DNA of 64,000 bases from Williamsia serinedens (GCF_024171725.1 NZ_JAMTCG010000004.1:62001-126000); one strand, 5' to 3'. Positions 52,645-61,898 are shown, numbered from the stretch's first letter. Translations and numbers: made by a program. The notes: a model not told the origin generated them from the letters alone.

Positions 52645-52771
52645 TCGTCGAGTGGGCGGCTACAGACGTCGATTGGGCAGTTGTGGACGTCGGCTGGGCG
52701 GTCACCGACGGGCGGCGCCCACTCGACGTCCGGAAACGCCCAACCGACGTCCGGAAACGCCCACTCGACGA
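52645..52771. repeat. Compound modular inverted repeat between NUDIX and glgC
   Basis: Two 56-base arms (52645-52700 and 52716-52771) with a 15-base spacer pair at 45 of 56 positions without gaps. Each arm is built of three units of about 20-21 bases with core CGTCG-N2-TGGGC. The gap between the convergent genes (163 bases) is almost wholly this element, which may end transcription. Confidence 0.9.
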
Positions 52772-52785
52772 ACTCGAGGTCGCTG

Positions 52786-54006
52786 TCAGGCGCCGATACG
52801 CTGGCCCTTGCCGACGGCGACGACGCCGCCGGCGCTGACCGCGTACTTCTCGCGGTCCTTCTCGGGTTCCACCCCGACGATCTCGCCGGGGCCGACGACC
52901 ACGTTCTTGTCGAGGATGGCCTTGCGGACGACGGCGCCGCGGCCGATGCGCACGCCCGGCATCAGCACACTGCCCTCGACGGTCGCGCCGTCGTCGATGA
53001 TGACGTTGGAGCTGAGAACCGAGTTGCGCACGGTCGCCGCGGAGATGATCGAGCCCGCCCCGACCACCGACTCCTGGGCGAGACCGCCGTGCACGAACTT
53101 CGCGGGCGCGAGGTTCTCGGCCGCACCGCGGATCGGCCACCGCCGGTTGTACAGGTTGAAGATCGGGTGCACAGACACGAGATCCATGTGGGCGTCGTAG
53201 AAGGCGTCGAGCGTCCCGACGTCGCGCCAGTAGCCCTTGTCGCGCTCGGTCGCGCCGGGGACCTCGTTGTCGGCGAAGTCGTAGACGTACGCCTCACCGC
53301 GGTTCACGAAGCCCGGGATGATGTCGCCGCCCATGTCGTGGTCGGAGTCGCTGTCCTCGGAGTCGGCCTTGATCGCGTCGACGAGGGCCTTGGTGGTGAA
53401 CACGTAGTTGCCCATCGACGCGAACGTGGCGTCGGGGTCGTCCGGTGTGCCGGGCGGGTCCTTGGGCTTCTCGAGGAACTGCGTGATCCGACCGGACTCG
53501 TCGGAGTCGATGCAGCCGAACGCGAACGCCTCCGAGCGGGGCACCCGGATCCCGGCCACCGTGGCGGCCGCACCGGACTCGATGTGCGCGGCCACCATCT
53601 GCTCGGGGTCCATGCGGTACACGTGGTCGGCGCCGAACACGACGATGTAGTCCGGCTCCTCGTCGTAGACCAGGTTGAGTGACTGGAAGATCGCGTCGGC
53701 GCTGCCGGTGTACCAGCGCGGCCCGAGACGCTGCTGCGCGGGGACCGGGGTGATGTACTCGCCGTTGAACCCCGACAGTCGCCACGTCTGGGAGATGTGA
53801 CGGTCCAGCGAGTGCGACTTGTACTGCGTGAGGACGCAGAGCCGTTGGTAGCCCGCGTTGACCAGGTTGCTCAGCACGAAGTCGATGAGTCGGTAGGCGC
53901 CGCCGAACGGCACCGCCGGCTTGGCACGGTCCATGGTGAGCGGGTAGAGGCGCTTGCCCTCCCCGCCCGCCAGCACGATCCCGAGCACATGCGGCTGTGA
54001 TCTCAC
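52786..54006 (-). CDS. glgC: Glucose-1-phosphate adenylyltransferase
   Basis: 406-residue enzyme that makes ADP-glucose for glycogen, maltose-1-phosphate and capsular glucan. Nucleotide signature [13 protein letters not shown] (about 13-25), [35 protein letters not shown], and a C-terminal left-handed helix (about 300-395). GTG 54006 gives the family start. Divergent from glgM with 87 bases between starts, as Rv1213/Rv1212c. Confidence 0.95.
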   Translation of the reverse strand: MRSQPHVLGIVLAGGEGKRLYPLTMDRAKPAVPFGGAYRLIDFVLSNLVNAGYQRLCVLTQYKSHSLDRHISQTWRLSGFNGEYITPVPAQQRLGPRWYTGSADAIFQSLNLVYDEEPDYIVVFGADHVYRMDPEQMVAAHIESGAAATVAGIRVPRSEAFAFGCIDSDESGRITQFLEKPKDPPGTPDDPDATFASMGNYVFTTKALVDAIKADSEDSDSDHDMGGDIIPGFVNRGEAYVYDFADNEVPGATERDKGYWRDVGTLDAFYDAHMDLVSVHPIFNLYNRRWPIRGAAENLAPAKFVHGGLAQESVVGAGSIISAATVRNSVLSSNVIIDDGATVEGSVLMPGVRIGRGAVVRKAILDKNVVVGPGEIVGVEPEKDREKYAVSAGGVVAVGKGQRIGA

Positions 54007-54093
54007 ACCGTCAACCTATCGGTCATCGGAGGCCCGGGCCACATCTCCCGGCGCATGGCGGAGACCGCCGGACACGCACTAGCGTCGTCTGTC

Positions 54094-55263
54094 ATGCGAG
54101 TGGCGATGATGACGCGTGAGTATCCGCCCGAGGTGTACGGCGGTGCCGGGGTACACGTCACCGAGCTCGTCCGGCACCTGCGCGCGCTCGCCACGGTCGA
54201 CGTGCACTGCATGGGCGCGCCCCGCGACACCGCGCACGTCTACACCTCCGACCCCGGGCTCACCGGTGCCAACGCCGCGCTGACCACGATGTCGGCGGAC
54301 CTGCGGATGGTCGCCGGCGCCGAAGGGGCCGACGTGATGCATTCGCACACCTGGTACACCGGGCTCGCCGGGCATCTCGCGGCGCAGCTCTACGGCGTGC
54401 CCCACGTGCTGACCGCGCACTCGTTGGAACCGCGCCGGCCCTGGAAGGCCGAGCAACTCGGTGGCGGGTACCGCCTGTCGAGCTGGGCCGAGCGCAACGC
54501 CGTCGAGTACGCCGACGCCGTGATCGCGGTGTCGGCCGGTATGCGCGTGGACGTCTGCGACGCCTACCCCCGTCTCGACCCGGAACGGGTGCACGTGGTG
54601 CGCAACGGGATCGACACGACGACGTGGGCGCCTGTCGCCGACCCGTGGACCGACGACTCGCCGCTCCGGGCGCTCGGCGTCGACCCCGACCGCCCGATCG
54701 CGGTGTTCGTCGGCCGCATCACCCGCCAGAAGGGTGTCGCCCACCTCGTCGCCGCCGCGCACGAGTTCGACCCCGACATCCAGCTGATCCTCTGCGCGGG
54801 CGCCCCGGACACCCCCGAGATCGGGGCCGAGATCGCCGCGGCAGTGGCGTCACTGTCCGAACGGCGCAGCGGCGTGCACTGGGTCCAGGAGATGCTCCCG
54901 ACCGACAAGGTCGCCCAGATCCTCACCGCGGCAACCGTCTTTGTGTGCCCATCCATCTACGAGCCCTTGGGCATCGTCAACCTCGAGGCGATGGCCTGCG
55001 GGACCGCGGTCGTCGCCTCGGACGTCGGCGGTATCCCCGAGGTGGTGCGGGACCAGGTGACCGGTCTGCTGGTCCCCTACGACGCCACCGACGCCCGAGG
55101 GTTCGAGTCGGGGCTGGCCACCGCGGTGAACACCGTCGCCGGGGACGCCGCACGTGCGACGGAGATGGGCGCCGCGGGCCGTGAGCGGGCGATCGCCGAG
55201 TTCTCCTGGGACTCCATCGCCGAGCAGACCGTCGCGGTCTACCGTCAGGCGCTGGCCTCGTAG
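54094..55263 (+). CDS. glgM: GT4 glycogen/maltose-1-phosphate synthase GlgM (Rv1212c type)
   Basis: 389 residues. GT-B fold: MRVAMMTREYPPEVYGGAGVHVTEL at the start, AHSLEPRRPWKAEQLGGGYRLS, FVGRITRQKGV, and the EX7E motif EPLGIVNLEAMACG (about 302). In mycobacteria GlgM uses ADP-glucose and glucose-1-phosphate to make maltose-1-phosphate for the GlgE route. Start ATG 54094; the frame extends upstream to 54055 without support. Its end overlaps the convergent RlmA-like gene by 19 bases. Confidence 0.9.
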   Translation: MRVAMMTREYPPEVYGGAGVHVTELVRHLRALATVDVHCMGAPRDTAHVYTSDPGLTGANAALTTMSADLRMVAGAEGADVMHSHTWYTGLAGHLAAQLYGVPHVLTAHSLEPRRPWKAEQLGGGYRLSSWAERNAVEYADAVIAVSAGMRVDVCDAYPRLDPERVHVVRNGIDTTTWAPVADPWTDDSPLRALGVDPDRPIAVFVGRITRQKGVAHLVAAAHEFDPDIQLILCAGAPDTPEIGAEIAAAVASLSERRSGVHWVQEMLPTDKVAQILTAATVFVCPSIYEPLGIVNLEAMACGTAVVASDVGGIPEVVRDQVTGLLVPYDATDARGFESGLATAVNTVAGDAARATEMGAAGRERAIAEFSWDSIAEQTVAVYRQALAS

Positions 55264-56072
55264 ACCGACACGGTCGTCGAGACGGTGACCGAGGTCGACG
55301 CCGGCATCGCTGCTGCCCGATCGGCGATCTGCGCCGGCGCGACGTGGTGTGCGGACGGGCCCATCGCGACCAGGTCGGCGACGAGGTCGCGATCCGCGTC
55401 GACGGCGTACTCGACGAGACGCCGATCGCGACGGGTGAACGCGGCGCTCATCGTGGCGCCCAGGCGATCGGACTTCGTGGGGTCGACGCCGATCATGCCC
55501 ATCGGTGCGACGATCTCGCCGAGGTGGCGGGGCGTCGGGGCGACGACGACCACCCGCCCACCGGGGCCGAGCACCCGCGCGAACTCGCCGACGTTGCGGG
55601 GTGAGAACACCGACAGCACCGTGTCGACGACACCGTCGCGCACCGGCAGACCTGCCCAGGCGTCGGCCACCACCGCGCCGATGCGGTCGGACACGCGCGC
55701 GATGGCGCGGGCACCGGGCTTGGAGAGGTCGAGACCGACGCCACGTCGGTCGGGGGCGTCGGCGACGACCTGCGCGAGGTGGTGGCCCGTTCCCGCCCCC
55801 ACGTCGAGGACAGCCTCCCCGACGGTCACGTCGAGCAGGGCGTCGGTGACAGGACCGAAGTGACCGGCACCCTGCACCCGGTCCCGCGCGGCGATCATCT
55901 CCGGGGTGTCGGACCGCAGGCCGTGCGCACCGCCGGCGAGCAGCGACACGTACCCCTGTCGCGCGATGTCGAAGACATGCCCGCGGTCGCAGATGACCGA
56001 ACGGTCGTCGATGTCGACCTCACCGCCGCACACGGGGCACGCGAGGAGGTCGACGACGGAGGCCAGGGTCAC
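55245..56072 (-). CDS. RlmA-type 23S rRNA (guanine) methyltransferase
   Basis: 275 residues. An N-terminal zinc finger with C12, C15, C28 and H32 (CPVCGG; ICDRGHVFD) followed by ARQGYVSLL, then a class I methyltransferase domain with VLDVGAGTGHHL (about 88-99) and FSPRNVGEFARVLGPGG. This is the layout of RlmA(I)/RlmA(II)/TlrB, which methylate G745 or G748; TlrB-type activity confers tylosin resistance, but the subtype cannot be told. 21 bases after the DUF3117 gene; 19-base overlap with glgM. Confidence 0.85.
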   Translation of the reverse strand: MTLASVVDLLACPVCGGEVDIDDRSVICDRGHVFDIARQGYVSLLAGGAHGLRSDTPEMIAARDRVQGAGHFGPVTDALLDVTVGEAVLDVGAGTGHHLAQVVADAPDRRGVGLDLSKPGARAIARVSDRIGAVVADAWAGLPVRDGVVDTVLSVFSPRNVGEFARVLGPGGRVVVVAPTPRHLGEIVAPMGMIGVDPTKSDRLGATMSAAFTRRDRRLVEYAVDADRDLVADLVAMGPSAHHVAPAQIADRAAAMPASTSVTVSTTVSVYEASA

Positions 56073-56093
56073 CGGCCGCCCGGGTGTCCGCCG

Positions 56094-56261
56094 TCAGCCG
56101 GCGACGCCACGCAGTTCTTCGCCCAGTGCCGCGGCCTCGTCGGCGGTCAGCTCCACGACCAGACGTCCGCCGCCCTCGATGGGGATGCGTACGACGATTC
56201 CTCGCCCTTCCTTGGCTGCTTCAAGGGGACCGTCGCCGGTCCGTGGCTTCATCGCCGCCAT
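56094..56261 (-). CDS. DUF3117 small protein (Rv1211-like)
   Basis: 55 residues: MAAMKPRTGDGPLEAAKEG, then RIPIEGGGRLVVELTADEAAALGEEL. Conserved across actinobacteria, function unknown. ATG 56261 has GGGAG eight bases upstream; a longer frame is not conserved. Its small two-part structure (beta hairpin and helix) suits a protein- or nucleic-acid-binding adaptor. Placed between a DivIVA-domain gene and the rRNA methyltransferase. Confidence 0.88.
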   Translation of the reverse strand: MAAMKPRTGDGPLEAAKEGRGIVVRIPIEGGGRLVVELTADEAAALGEELRGVAG

Positions 56262-56312
56262 GTCACAAGCTCCCTCCGAGAACACGCCGTCGTTCGGCGT
56301 CAGGGTTCGATC

Positions 56313-56663
56313 TTATGCGGCCGGACCGCGGTCGTCCCCCGGCGCGTCGGCTTCGGCCCGCGAGAAGTCGTTGGCCTCGCGGCCCTGCAGGTCCAGCACG
56401 ACGCCGCGCAGCTCGTCGATCTCGCGGGCCAGCTTCTCCAGCGCCCAGTCCACCTCGGCCTGCTTGTAGCCGCGGAACACCAGCGCGAAGCGCAGATCGC
56501 GCACGTCGGCACCGGTGATCCCGGCCCGGGGCAGGCGGGTGAGCGTGGTGTCGGGATCGAGCGCGGGCAGGTCCTCACCGCGGCCGAAGACGAACCAGAC
56601 GACGGCGAAGACGACCGCCACCACCAGCACCATGACGAGCAGGTAGAGCAAGAGGGTCTGCAC
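56313..56663 (-). CDS. DivIVA domain membrane protein (Rv1209-like)
   Basis: 116 residues. One N-terminal membrane helix (about 5-25, LLYLLVMVLVVAVVFAVVWF), then a DivIVA/Wag31-like segment ITGADVRDLRFALVFRGYKQAEVDWALEKLAREIDELRG. The membrane-anchored short form could link Wag31/DivIVA-type curvature recognition to cell-wall growth. GTG 56663 is the natural start; the frame continues upstream into unrelated sequence. Between the SDR gene and DUF3117. Confidence 0.83.
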   Translation of the reverse strand: MQTLLLYLLVMVLVVAVVFAVVWFVFGRGEDLPALDPDTTLTRLPRAGITGADVRDLRFALVFRGYKQAEVDWALEKLAREIDELRGVVLDLQGREANDFSRAEADAPGDDRGPAA

Positions 56664-56725
56664 GCCCCCGACGGTAGCGGGTGAGACGTCGCGTCCGGCG
56701 GACGCCACAGCGTCGTGGGCGAGCG

Positions 56726-57556
56726 CTACGGGGCGACGACGCCGCGCAGCCCGTCCTCGCCGAACAGCGGCTCCAGCATGGAGCTGTAGTCGGGTCCGCG
56801 ACGCAGCATCTGACCACCGTCGACGTTGACGACCTGACCGGTGATCCACGTCGACGCGTCGCCGAGCAGGAACGTCGCCAGGGCCGCGATGTCGTCGACC
56901 TCGCCCACCCGCGGCAGCGGCGTGGCGGCGGCGTAGTCGGCCGAGAGCTCCGGGGAGTCCAGGACGAGGGCGACGAGCTCGGTGCGCGTGAGGCCCGGTC
57001 GGATGCCGTTGACCCGCACGTTGCTGGCGCCGAGTTCGTCGGCGGCGAGCCGCACGAGGTGGTCGACGGCCGACTTGGTGACGCCGTACGCGCCGAACCA
57101 GCGGTGGGTGTTCGACGACGCGATGGACGAGATCGCCACGATCGACCCGCCGCCCGCACGCACCAGCTCCCGCGCGGCGTGCTTGATCGTGTACATCGTG
57201 CCGTTGACGTTGAGGTCGACGGTGTTGCGCCAGGCGGCGCTGTCGATCTGCGTGACCGGTCCGATGGTCTCGCTGCCGCCGGCGCAGGCGACCACGCCGT
57301 CGAGTCGTCCGGCGCGTTCGACGACCTCGGAGACGGCCGCCGCGACCTGCTCCTCGTCGGTGATGTCGGCGGCGACGGCGTGCACCGACCCCGCACCGTC
57401 GATCTCCGACACGGTCGCGTCGAGACGCTCGCGGTTGCGGCCGAGGATGGTGACGTCGGCCCCGCCGGCGACGAGCGACGCCGCGATGCCACGGCCGATC
57501 CCGCTGCCGCCGCCGGTGACCAGGATGGACTTGCCGGAGACCGAACCGACCGTCAT
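56726..57556 (-). CDS. SDR family oxidoreductase with upstream KstR-like box
   Basis: 276 residues. VTGGGSGIGRGIA (about 13-25), VACAGGS, AISSIASSNTHRWFGAYGVTKSAV with YXXXK, and a long C-terminal tail PLFGEDGLRGVVAP. The longer tail and sequence resemble SDRs of sterol or acyl-CoA catabolism in actinobacteria; substrate unproven. ATG 57556 has GGGAG five bases upstream. Inserted between gpgS and the DivIVA-type gene, where M. tuberculosis has none. Confidence 0.83.
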   Translation of the reverse strand: MTVGSVSGKSILVTGGGSGIGRGIAASLVAGGADVTILGRNRERLDATVSEIDGAGSVHAVAADITDEEQVAAAVSEVVERAGRLDGVVACAGGSETIGPVTQIDSAAWRNTVDLNVNGTMYTIKHAARELVRAGGGSIVAISSIASSNTHRWFGAYGVTKSAVDHLVRLAADELGASNVRVNGIRPGLTRTELVALVLDSPELSADYAAATPLPRVGEVDDIAALATFLLGDASTWITGQVVNVDGGQMLRRGPDYSSMLEPLFGEDGLRGVVAP

Positions 57557-57591
57557 GCGCGCTCCCATCGAAGGTGGACCACGTCCAGAAC

Positions 57592-57605
57592 TGGAACGTG
57601 TTCTA
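57592..57605. promoter_or_regulatory. KstR-like operator upstream of the SDR gene
   Basis: TGGAACGTGTTCTA fits TnnAACnnGTTnnA, the motif of KstR, the cholesterol-catabolism repressor of mycobacteria and rhodococci. It lies 36 bases upstream of the SDR ATG in a 70-base gap after gpgS. Confidence 0.6.
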
Positions 57606-57626
57606 CCGATGAGACCACACCGGACG

Positions 57627-58619
57627 TCAGGAGGCGCGGACCCCCCGCGTGACGGCGGGACGCAGTGTGTTCATGGGCGGCCGATCGGCGAGGTGCACCT
57701 CGGTGGTGTGCGGGGTGAAGGTGCCGTCGGCCTGGGCGGTGAACTGGGTGAGACCGACACCGGAATCGTCGATGCCGCACCGTCGCATGAACGTCCCGAC
57801 GATCTGTCGGCTCATCACGCCGAGTTCGATCAGCGGGCGGTTGCGGTGGGTGCGCACGCCGAGGTTGACCTGCGCGATGCCGGGCATGCCGTAACGGTCG
57901 TAGGTGTCGATGAGCAGACCGATCTCGACGCCGTAGCCCGGCGCGAACGGCACCGACGACAGCAGCTCGCGGGTTCCGGCGTACTCGCCGCCGAGCGGCT
58001 GCAGCACCGACGTGAGGTCGGGCTTGAGCGAGGCGAGGAGCGGTCGGGCGACGAGCTCGGTGACCCGGCCGCCGCCGTTCGGGTCCTGGGCGCCACCGGT
58101 GCGCAGCGGACGCCGGTAGTAGCCCTTCACCAGCTGCACCGACTCGTCGAGCAGGAGCGGTCCGAGGAGCTTGGGCACGAACATCGGGTCGGGGTCGAGG
58201 AGGTCGGAGTCGACGAAGGCGATGAGGTCACCGGTGGTCGCCGCGATGGACCGCCACAGCACCTCGCCCTTGCCCGCGACGGGCGTCAGCTCGGGGACGG
58301 CGGCCTCGCGGCTCACCACGCGGGCCCCGGCCTCGGTCGCCCGCTCGGCGGTGGCGTCGGTGGAGCCGGAGTCGAGCACGATCAGTTCGTCGACGAGGGT
58401 CCCGAGCAAGGGGCGGATCGACGCGACGACCGCGCCGACGGTCTCCTCCTCGTCGAGCGCGGGCAGCACCACGGAGACGGTGCGTCCGCGCTTGGCCGCG
58501 ACGAGCTCGTCGACGGAGAAGTCGGGTCGTTCGAAGGTGTGCGTCTCCGACCAGGCGAGTGCCTGCGGGTCGACGTCGGCCGGTGCCGGCCACATCCGTG
58601 TCCTGTGGTGTGCGGTCAT
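57627..58619 (-). CDS. gpgS: Glucosyl-3-phosphoglycerate synthase
   Basis: 330-residue GT81 enzyme that couples nucleotide-glucose and 3-phosphoglycerate, the first step of methylglucose lipopolysaccharide. VVLPALDEEETVG, the metal motif FVDSDLLDPDP (about 135-145), LGGEYAGTRELL and PGYGVEIGLLID all match Rv1208. The ATG overlaps the folP2 stop (ATGA). A phosphatase GpgP is not in this window. The KstR-like box lies after its stop, not in front. Confidence 0.95.
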   Translation of the reverse strand: MTAHHRTRMWPAPADVDPQALAWSETHTFERPDFSVDELVAAKRGRTVSVVLPALDEEETVGAVVASIRPLLGTLVDELIVLDSGSTDATAERATEAGARVVSREAAVPELTPVAGKGEVLWRSIAATTGDLIAFVDSDLLDPDPMFVPKLLGPLLLDESVQLVKGYYRRPLRTGGAQDPNGGGRVTELVARPLLASLKPDLTSVLQPLGGEYAGTRELLSSVPFAPGYGVEIGLLIDTYDRYGMPGIAQVNLGVRTHRNRPLIELGVMSRQIVGTFMRRCGIDDSGVGLTQFTAQADGTFTPHTTEVHLADRPPMNTLRPAVTRGVRAS

Positions 58620-59518
58620 GCGAGTCCCCTGACTGTTCGTTGCGGTGGACGTGTACCCGCTATCGCGGCGACCATGTCGACCACTCTCCGGGTGGCGGCG
58701 ACCTCGTGGGCTCGGAAGACCCGCGCTCCCGCCGAGGCGGCGAGTGCGGTGGCTGCGAGGGTTCCCTCCAGCCTGTCCTCCAGGCCCACGCCCAGAGTCT
58801 CCCCTACGAAATCCTTGTTGCTCAGTGCCATCAGCACTGGTCGGCCGGTGTTAACGAGAATGTTCACGTGGCGTAACAGCGCGAGCCCGTGGTGCGAGTT
58901 CTTCCCGAAATCGTGCGTCGGGTCGATCAGGATGCCGTCGGCCGCGACCCCTGCGGCCTCGGCACGATCGGCCGCCGCGGTCACCTCGGCCAGTACGTCG
59001 GCGACGACGTCGGTGTATCGCACGCGATGCGGACGGGTCCGTGGGACCGCCCCGCCGGTGTGGGAGCAGACGATCCCCGCGCCGCACCGCGCCGCGGTGT
59101 GGACCAGGTCCGGGTCGGCACCGGCCCACGTGTCGTTGACGAGGTCCGCACCGGCGGCGCAGGACCGTTCGGCGACCTCCGAGCGCCACGTGTCGACGCT
59201 GATCACGAGATCCGGGTAGGTGGCGCGCACCCACTCCACGAAGGGGACGACCCGGCGGATCTCCTCCTCGGCGTCGACCTCGACGCCCGGACCCGCCTTC
59301 ACGCCGCCGATGTCCACGATGTCGGCGCCCTCGTCGACCGCTCGCGCGACCCGTTCCATCGCACCGCGGTCCGTGAAGGCCGTCCCCCCGTCGTAGAACG
59401 AGTCGGGCGTCCGGTTGACGATCGCCATGACGAGCGCCCGCCCGGCGTCGACCGGGCGACCGCACAGGGTGGGCGACCACCCGGCGGGTGTGGCGGGGCC
59501 GACCGACTCCGACAGCAC
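58616..59518 (-). CDS. folP2: FolP2-type dihydropteroate synthase paralogue
   Basis: 300 residues, TIM barrel of the DHPS family. The opening motif is MAIVNRTPDSFYDGG, and where true DHPS has DIGGESTRPG this protein has DIGGVKAGPG, so the pterin/pABA loops are altered. M. tuberculosis FolP2 (Rv1207), in the same place, lacks DHPS activity. It is coupled to gpgS by a 4-base overlap and follows fadD6 by 8 bases, pointing away from folate synthesis. Confidence 0.9.
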   Translation of the reverse strand: MLSESVGPATPAGWSPTLCGRPVDAGRALVMAIVNRTPDSFYDGGTAFTDRGAMERVARAVDEGADIVDIGGVKAGPGVEVDAEEEIRRVVPFVEWVRATYPDLVISVDTWRSEVAERSCAAGADLVNDTWAGADPDLVHTAARCGAGIVCSHTGGAVPRTRPHRVRYTDVVADVLAEVTAAADRAEAAGVAADGILIDPTHDFGKNSHHGLALLRHVNILVNTGRPVLMALSNKDFVGETLGVGLEDRLEGTLAATALAASAGARVFRAHEVAATRRVVDMVAAIAGTRPPQRTVRGLA

Positions 59519-59526
59519 GCCTGCGG

Positions 59527-61308
59527 TTACGAGTTGCGGGGCGCCTTGGCGGCGGCGACGTCGTCGGCGTACCCGTCGTAGTACTCGACGTAGCCGTCGG
59601 ACTTGCCGGCGAGGACGTACAGCGGGTCGTCGCCGGTCTCGGAGTAGCCCTGCTCGCGCAGCTCCACCTTCATCGTCTTGAAGGTCGACGTCTGCTCGAG
59701 CTGCTCGACGACGCGGACGAACAGCGGCAGCGCGTACGACGGCAGCGAGGAGTACAGGTGCTCGGCGAGCGCCGACCCGTCGAGCTTGTCGCCGTTCTTC
59801 AGCGTCACCGCGGCCATGCCCGCCTTGCCGTCGGTGCCCGGGACCTCGACGCCGAAGACCACCGACTGGCCGATCTGCGAGTCGGCGTCGATCGCGCCCT
59901 CGACCTCGGTGGTCGCGACGTTCTCACCCTTCCAGCGGAAGGTGTCACCGAGGCGGTCGACGAACGCGACGTGCGAGAAGCCCTGGTCACGCATGAGGTC
60001 ACCGGTGTTGAACCACTTGTCGCCGTCCTTGAAGGCGTCGGTGATCATCTTCTTCTCGGTCGCCTTCGGGTCGGTGTACCCGTCGAAGGGGATGCGGTCG
60101 TTGATCTCCGAGATCAACAGTCCGGCCTCACCCTTCTTGACCTCCTTGACGCGACCCTTGTCGTCGCGGACGGGATCACCCGTCTCACCGTCGTACTCGA
60201 CGATCTTGTAGGTGAGCGGGCAGAACCCGGCGGTGCGGTTGAGGTTGAAGATGTTGATGAACGCCAGGTTCGACTCGCTGGCCGCGTAGAACTCGACGAT
60301 GCGCTCGATGCCGAAGCGGGTCTTGAACTCGTCCCAGATCTCGGCGCGCATCCCGTTGCCGACGGCGACGCGGACCGAGTGCTTGCGGTCGGTGTCCTTC
60401 TCCGGCTGGGCCAGCAGGTAGCGGCACAACTCGCCGATGTAACAGAACGCGGTGGCGCGGTTCTGGATGACGTCGTCCCAGAACCGCGACGCCGAGAAGC
60501 TGCGCCCGATCGCCAGGCACGCGCCGGCGCCGAGCACCGACGACAACGAGACCGTCAGCGCGTTGTTGTGGTACAGCGGCAGGCAGGCGTACATCGTGTC
60601 GTCGTGGCGCAGGCGCACACCCATGCCGCCGATGCCCGACATGCCGGTGAGCCAGCGGAAGTGGGACATGACGCTGGCCTTGGGCATCCCGGTGGTGCCC
60701 GAGGTGAAGATGTAGAACGCCTTCGTCGACGCCGACAGCGTCGCGGTGATCGACGGCTCCGACTCCGACTTGCCCTGCGACTGCTCCTCGATCTCGTCGA
60801 AGGTGAGGACCTCATCCGGCACCGCCGACTCCGACGCGGAGTCGAGCGCCTCGCGGGCGTCGGGGTCGAGGATGAGGACGTTCGCCTCGAGCACACCGAG
60901 GCTGTGGTCGATGACGTTGCCGCGCTGGTTGTAGTTGAGCATCCCGGCGATCGCGCCGAGCTTGACCACGGCGATCATCGCCAGGACCGCCTCGGGGCGG
61001 TTCTTCGACAGGACGCCCACGACGTCGCCCTCGGACACGCCCTTCTCCGCGAGCAGCGCCGACCAGCGGTTGATCCGGCGATTGCACTCGCCGTAGGTGT
61101 AGGACCGGCCCTCGAACCGCAGGAACGGGCGGTCGGGGTGGTCGGCGGCGCGCTTGGCGAAGAGGCTGCCGATGGTGATGGTGCTCGTCGGCTTGCGCAG
61201 CACGAAGCCGGGCGCGTTGCGGAGCATGACCGTGGCGTCGGTCGCGAGCCCGAGCACCCCCTTGGCCATGTCCTTCACTCCGACATGCGAACGGGCTTCG
61301 GTCGACAC
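59527..61308 (-). CDS. fadD6: Long-chain acyl-CoA synthetase (FadD6/FATP type)
   Basis: 593-residue AMP-binding enzyme. P-loop YIFTSGTTGMPKAS (about 200), YHNNALTVSLSSVLGAG, the FATP-like FYAASESN and DRLGDTFRWKGENVATTEVE near residue 460. It activates long fatty acids to CoA esters. GTG 61308 has GGGAG seven bases upstream, better than 61344. The substrate chain length is not visible. First of a group with folP2 and gpgS; 53 bases after the LOG gene. Confidence 0.9.
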   Translation of the reverse strand: MSTEARSHVGVKDMAKGVLGLATDATVMLRNAPGFVLRKPTSTITIGSLFAKRAADHPDRPFLRFEGRSYTYGECNRRINRWSALLAEKGVSEGDVVGVLSKNRPEAVLAMIAVVKLGAIAGMLNYNQRGNVIDHSLGVLEANVLILDPDAREALDSASESAVPDEVLTFDEIEEQSQGKSESEPSITATLSASTKAFYIFTSGTTGMPKASVMSHFRWLTGMSGIGGMGVRLRHDDTMYACLPLYHNNALTVSLSSVLGAGACLAIGRSFSASRFWDDVIQNRATAFCYIGELCRYLLAQPEKDTDRKHSVRVAVGNGMRAEIWDEFKTRFGIERIVEFYAASESNLAFINIFNLNRTAGFCPLTYKIVEYDGETGDPVRDDKGRVKEVKKGEAGLLISEINDRIPFDGYTDPKATEKKMITDAFKDGDKWFNTGDLMRDQGFSHVAFVDRLGDTFRWKGENVATTEVEGAIDADSQIGQSVVFGVEVPGTDGKAGMAAVTLKNGDKLDGSALAEHLYSSLPSYALPLFVRVVEQLEQTSTFKTMKVELREQGYSETGDDPLYVLAGKSDGYVEYYDGYADDVAAAKAPRNS

Positions 61309-61361
61309 TCGGCTGCTCCCCACTGACTTCACCGACGATGGCACGTGCTGTGTGACAGAGG

Positions 61362-61898
61362 TTACCGGCTGGTAGAGAGCGCGATGGCGCGGGTCACAGA
61401 ATCGGTCACCCGCAATCGCTCGAGCGCCGTCGCGGAGACGAAACCCTCCTCGCGCAGGTTCTCGAGCCAGTCCAGCAACGGGCGGTAGAAATCGAACGCG
61501 TCGAGCAGCACCACGGGCTTGTCGTGCATGCCCAGGTAGCCGCCCGTCCAGGTCTCGAACAGCTCCTCGAGCGTCCCGACCCCGCCGGGCAGCGTGATGA
61601 ACCCGTCGGCGCGGTCGTCCATGATCTGCTTGCGCTGCCGCATCGTCTCGGTCACGACGAGTTCGTCGGCGTCGACGTCGGCGACCTCCCGGTCGACGAG
61701 TGCGCGCGGGATGACCCCGATGGTGCGACCGCCGCCCTCACGGGTCGCGCGCGCCACCGCACCCATCATCGAGATGTTGCCGCCGCCGGAGACGAGCGTG
61801 TGGCCACCGGCGGCGATGGCCGACCCCAGTTCGGCGGCGAGGTCGATGTGGCGCTGCGGGACCGGACCCGACGCGCAGTAGACGCAGATCGCGCTCAC
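61362..61898 (-). CDS. LOG family protein (TIGR00730), short form
   Basis: 178 residues: AICVYCASG, SGGGNISMMGAVARA (about 38-52) and LPGGVGTLEELFE (about 102-114), the nucleotide-binding and catalytic glycine loops of lysine-decarboxylase-like LOG proteins. Active LOG enzymes release cytokinin bases from nucleotides; M. tuberculosis Rv1205 is such a protein. The GTG overlaps the stop of the second LOG gene. Confidence 0.87.
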   Translation of the reverse strand: MSAICVYCASGPVPQRHIDLAAELGSAIAAGGHTLVSGGGNISMMGAVARATREGGGRTIGVIPRALVDREVADVDADELVVTETMRQRKQIMDDRADGFITLPGGVGTLEELFETWTGGYLGMHDKPVVLLDAFDFYRPLLDWLENLREEGFVSATALERLRVTDSVTRAIALSTSR

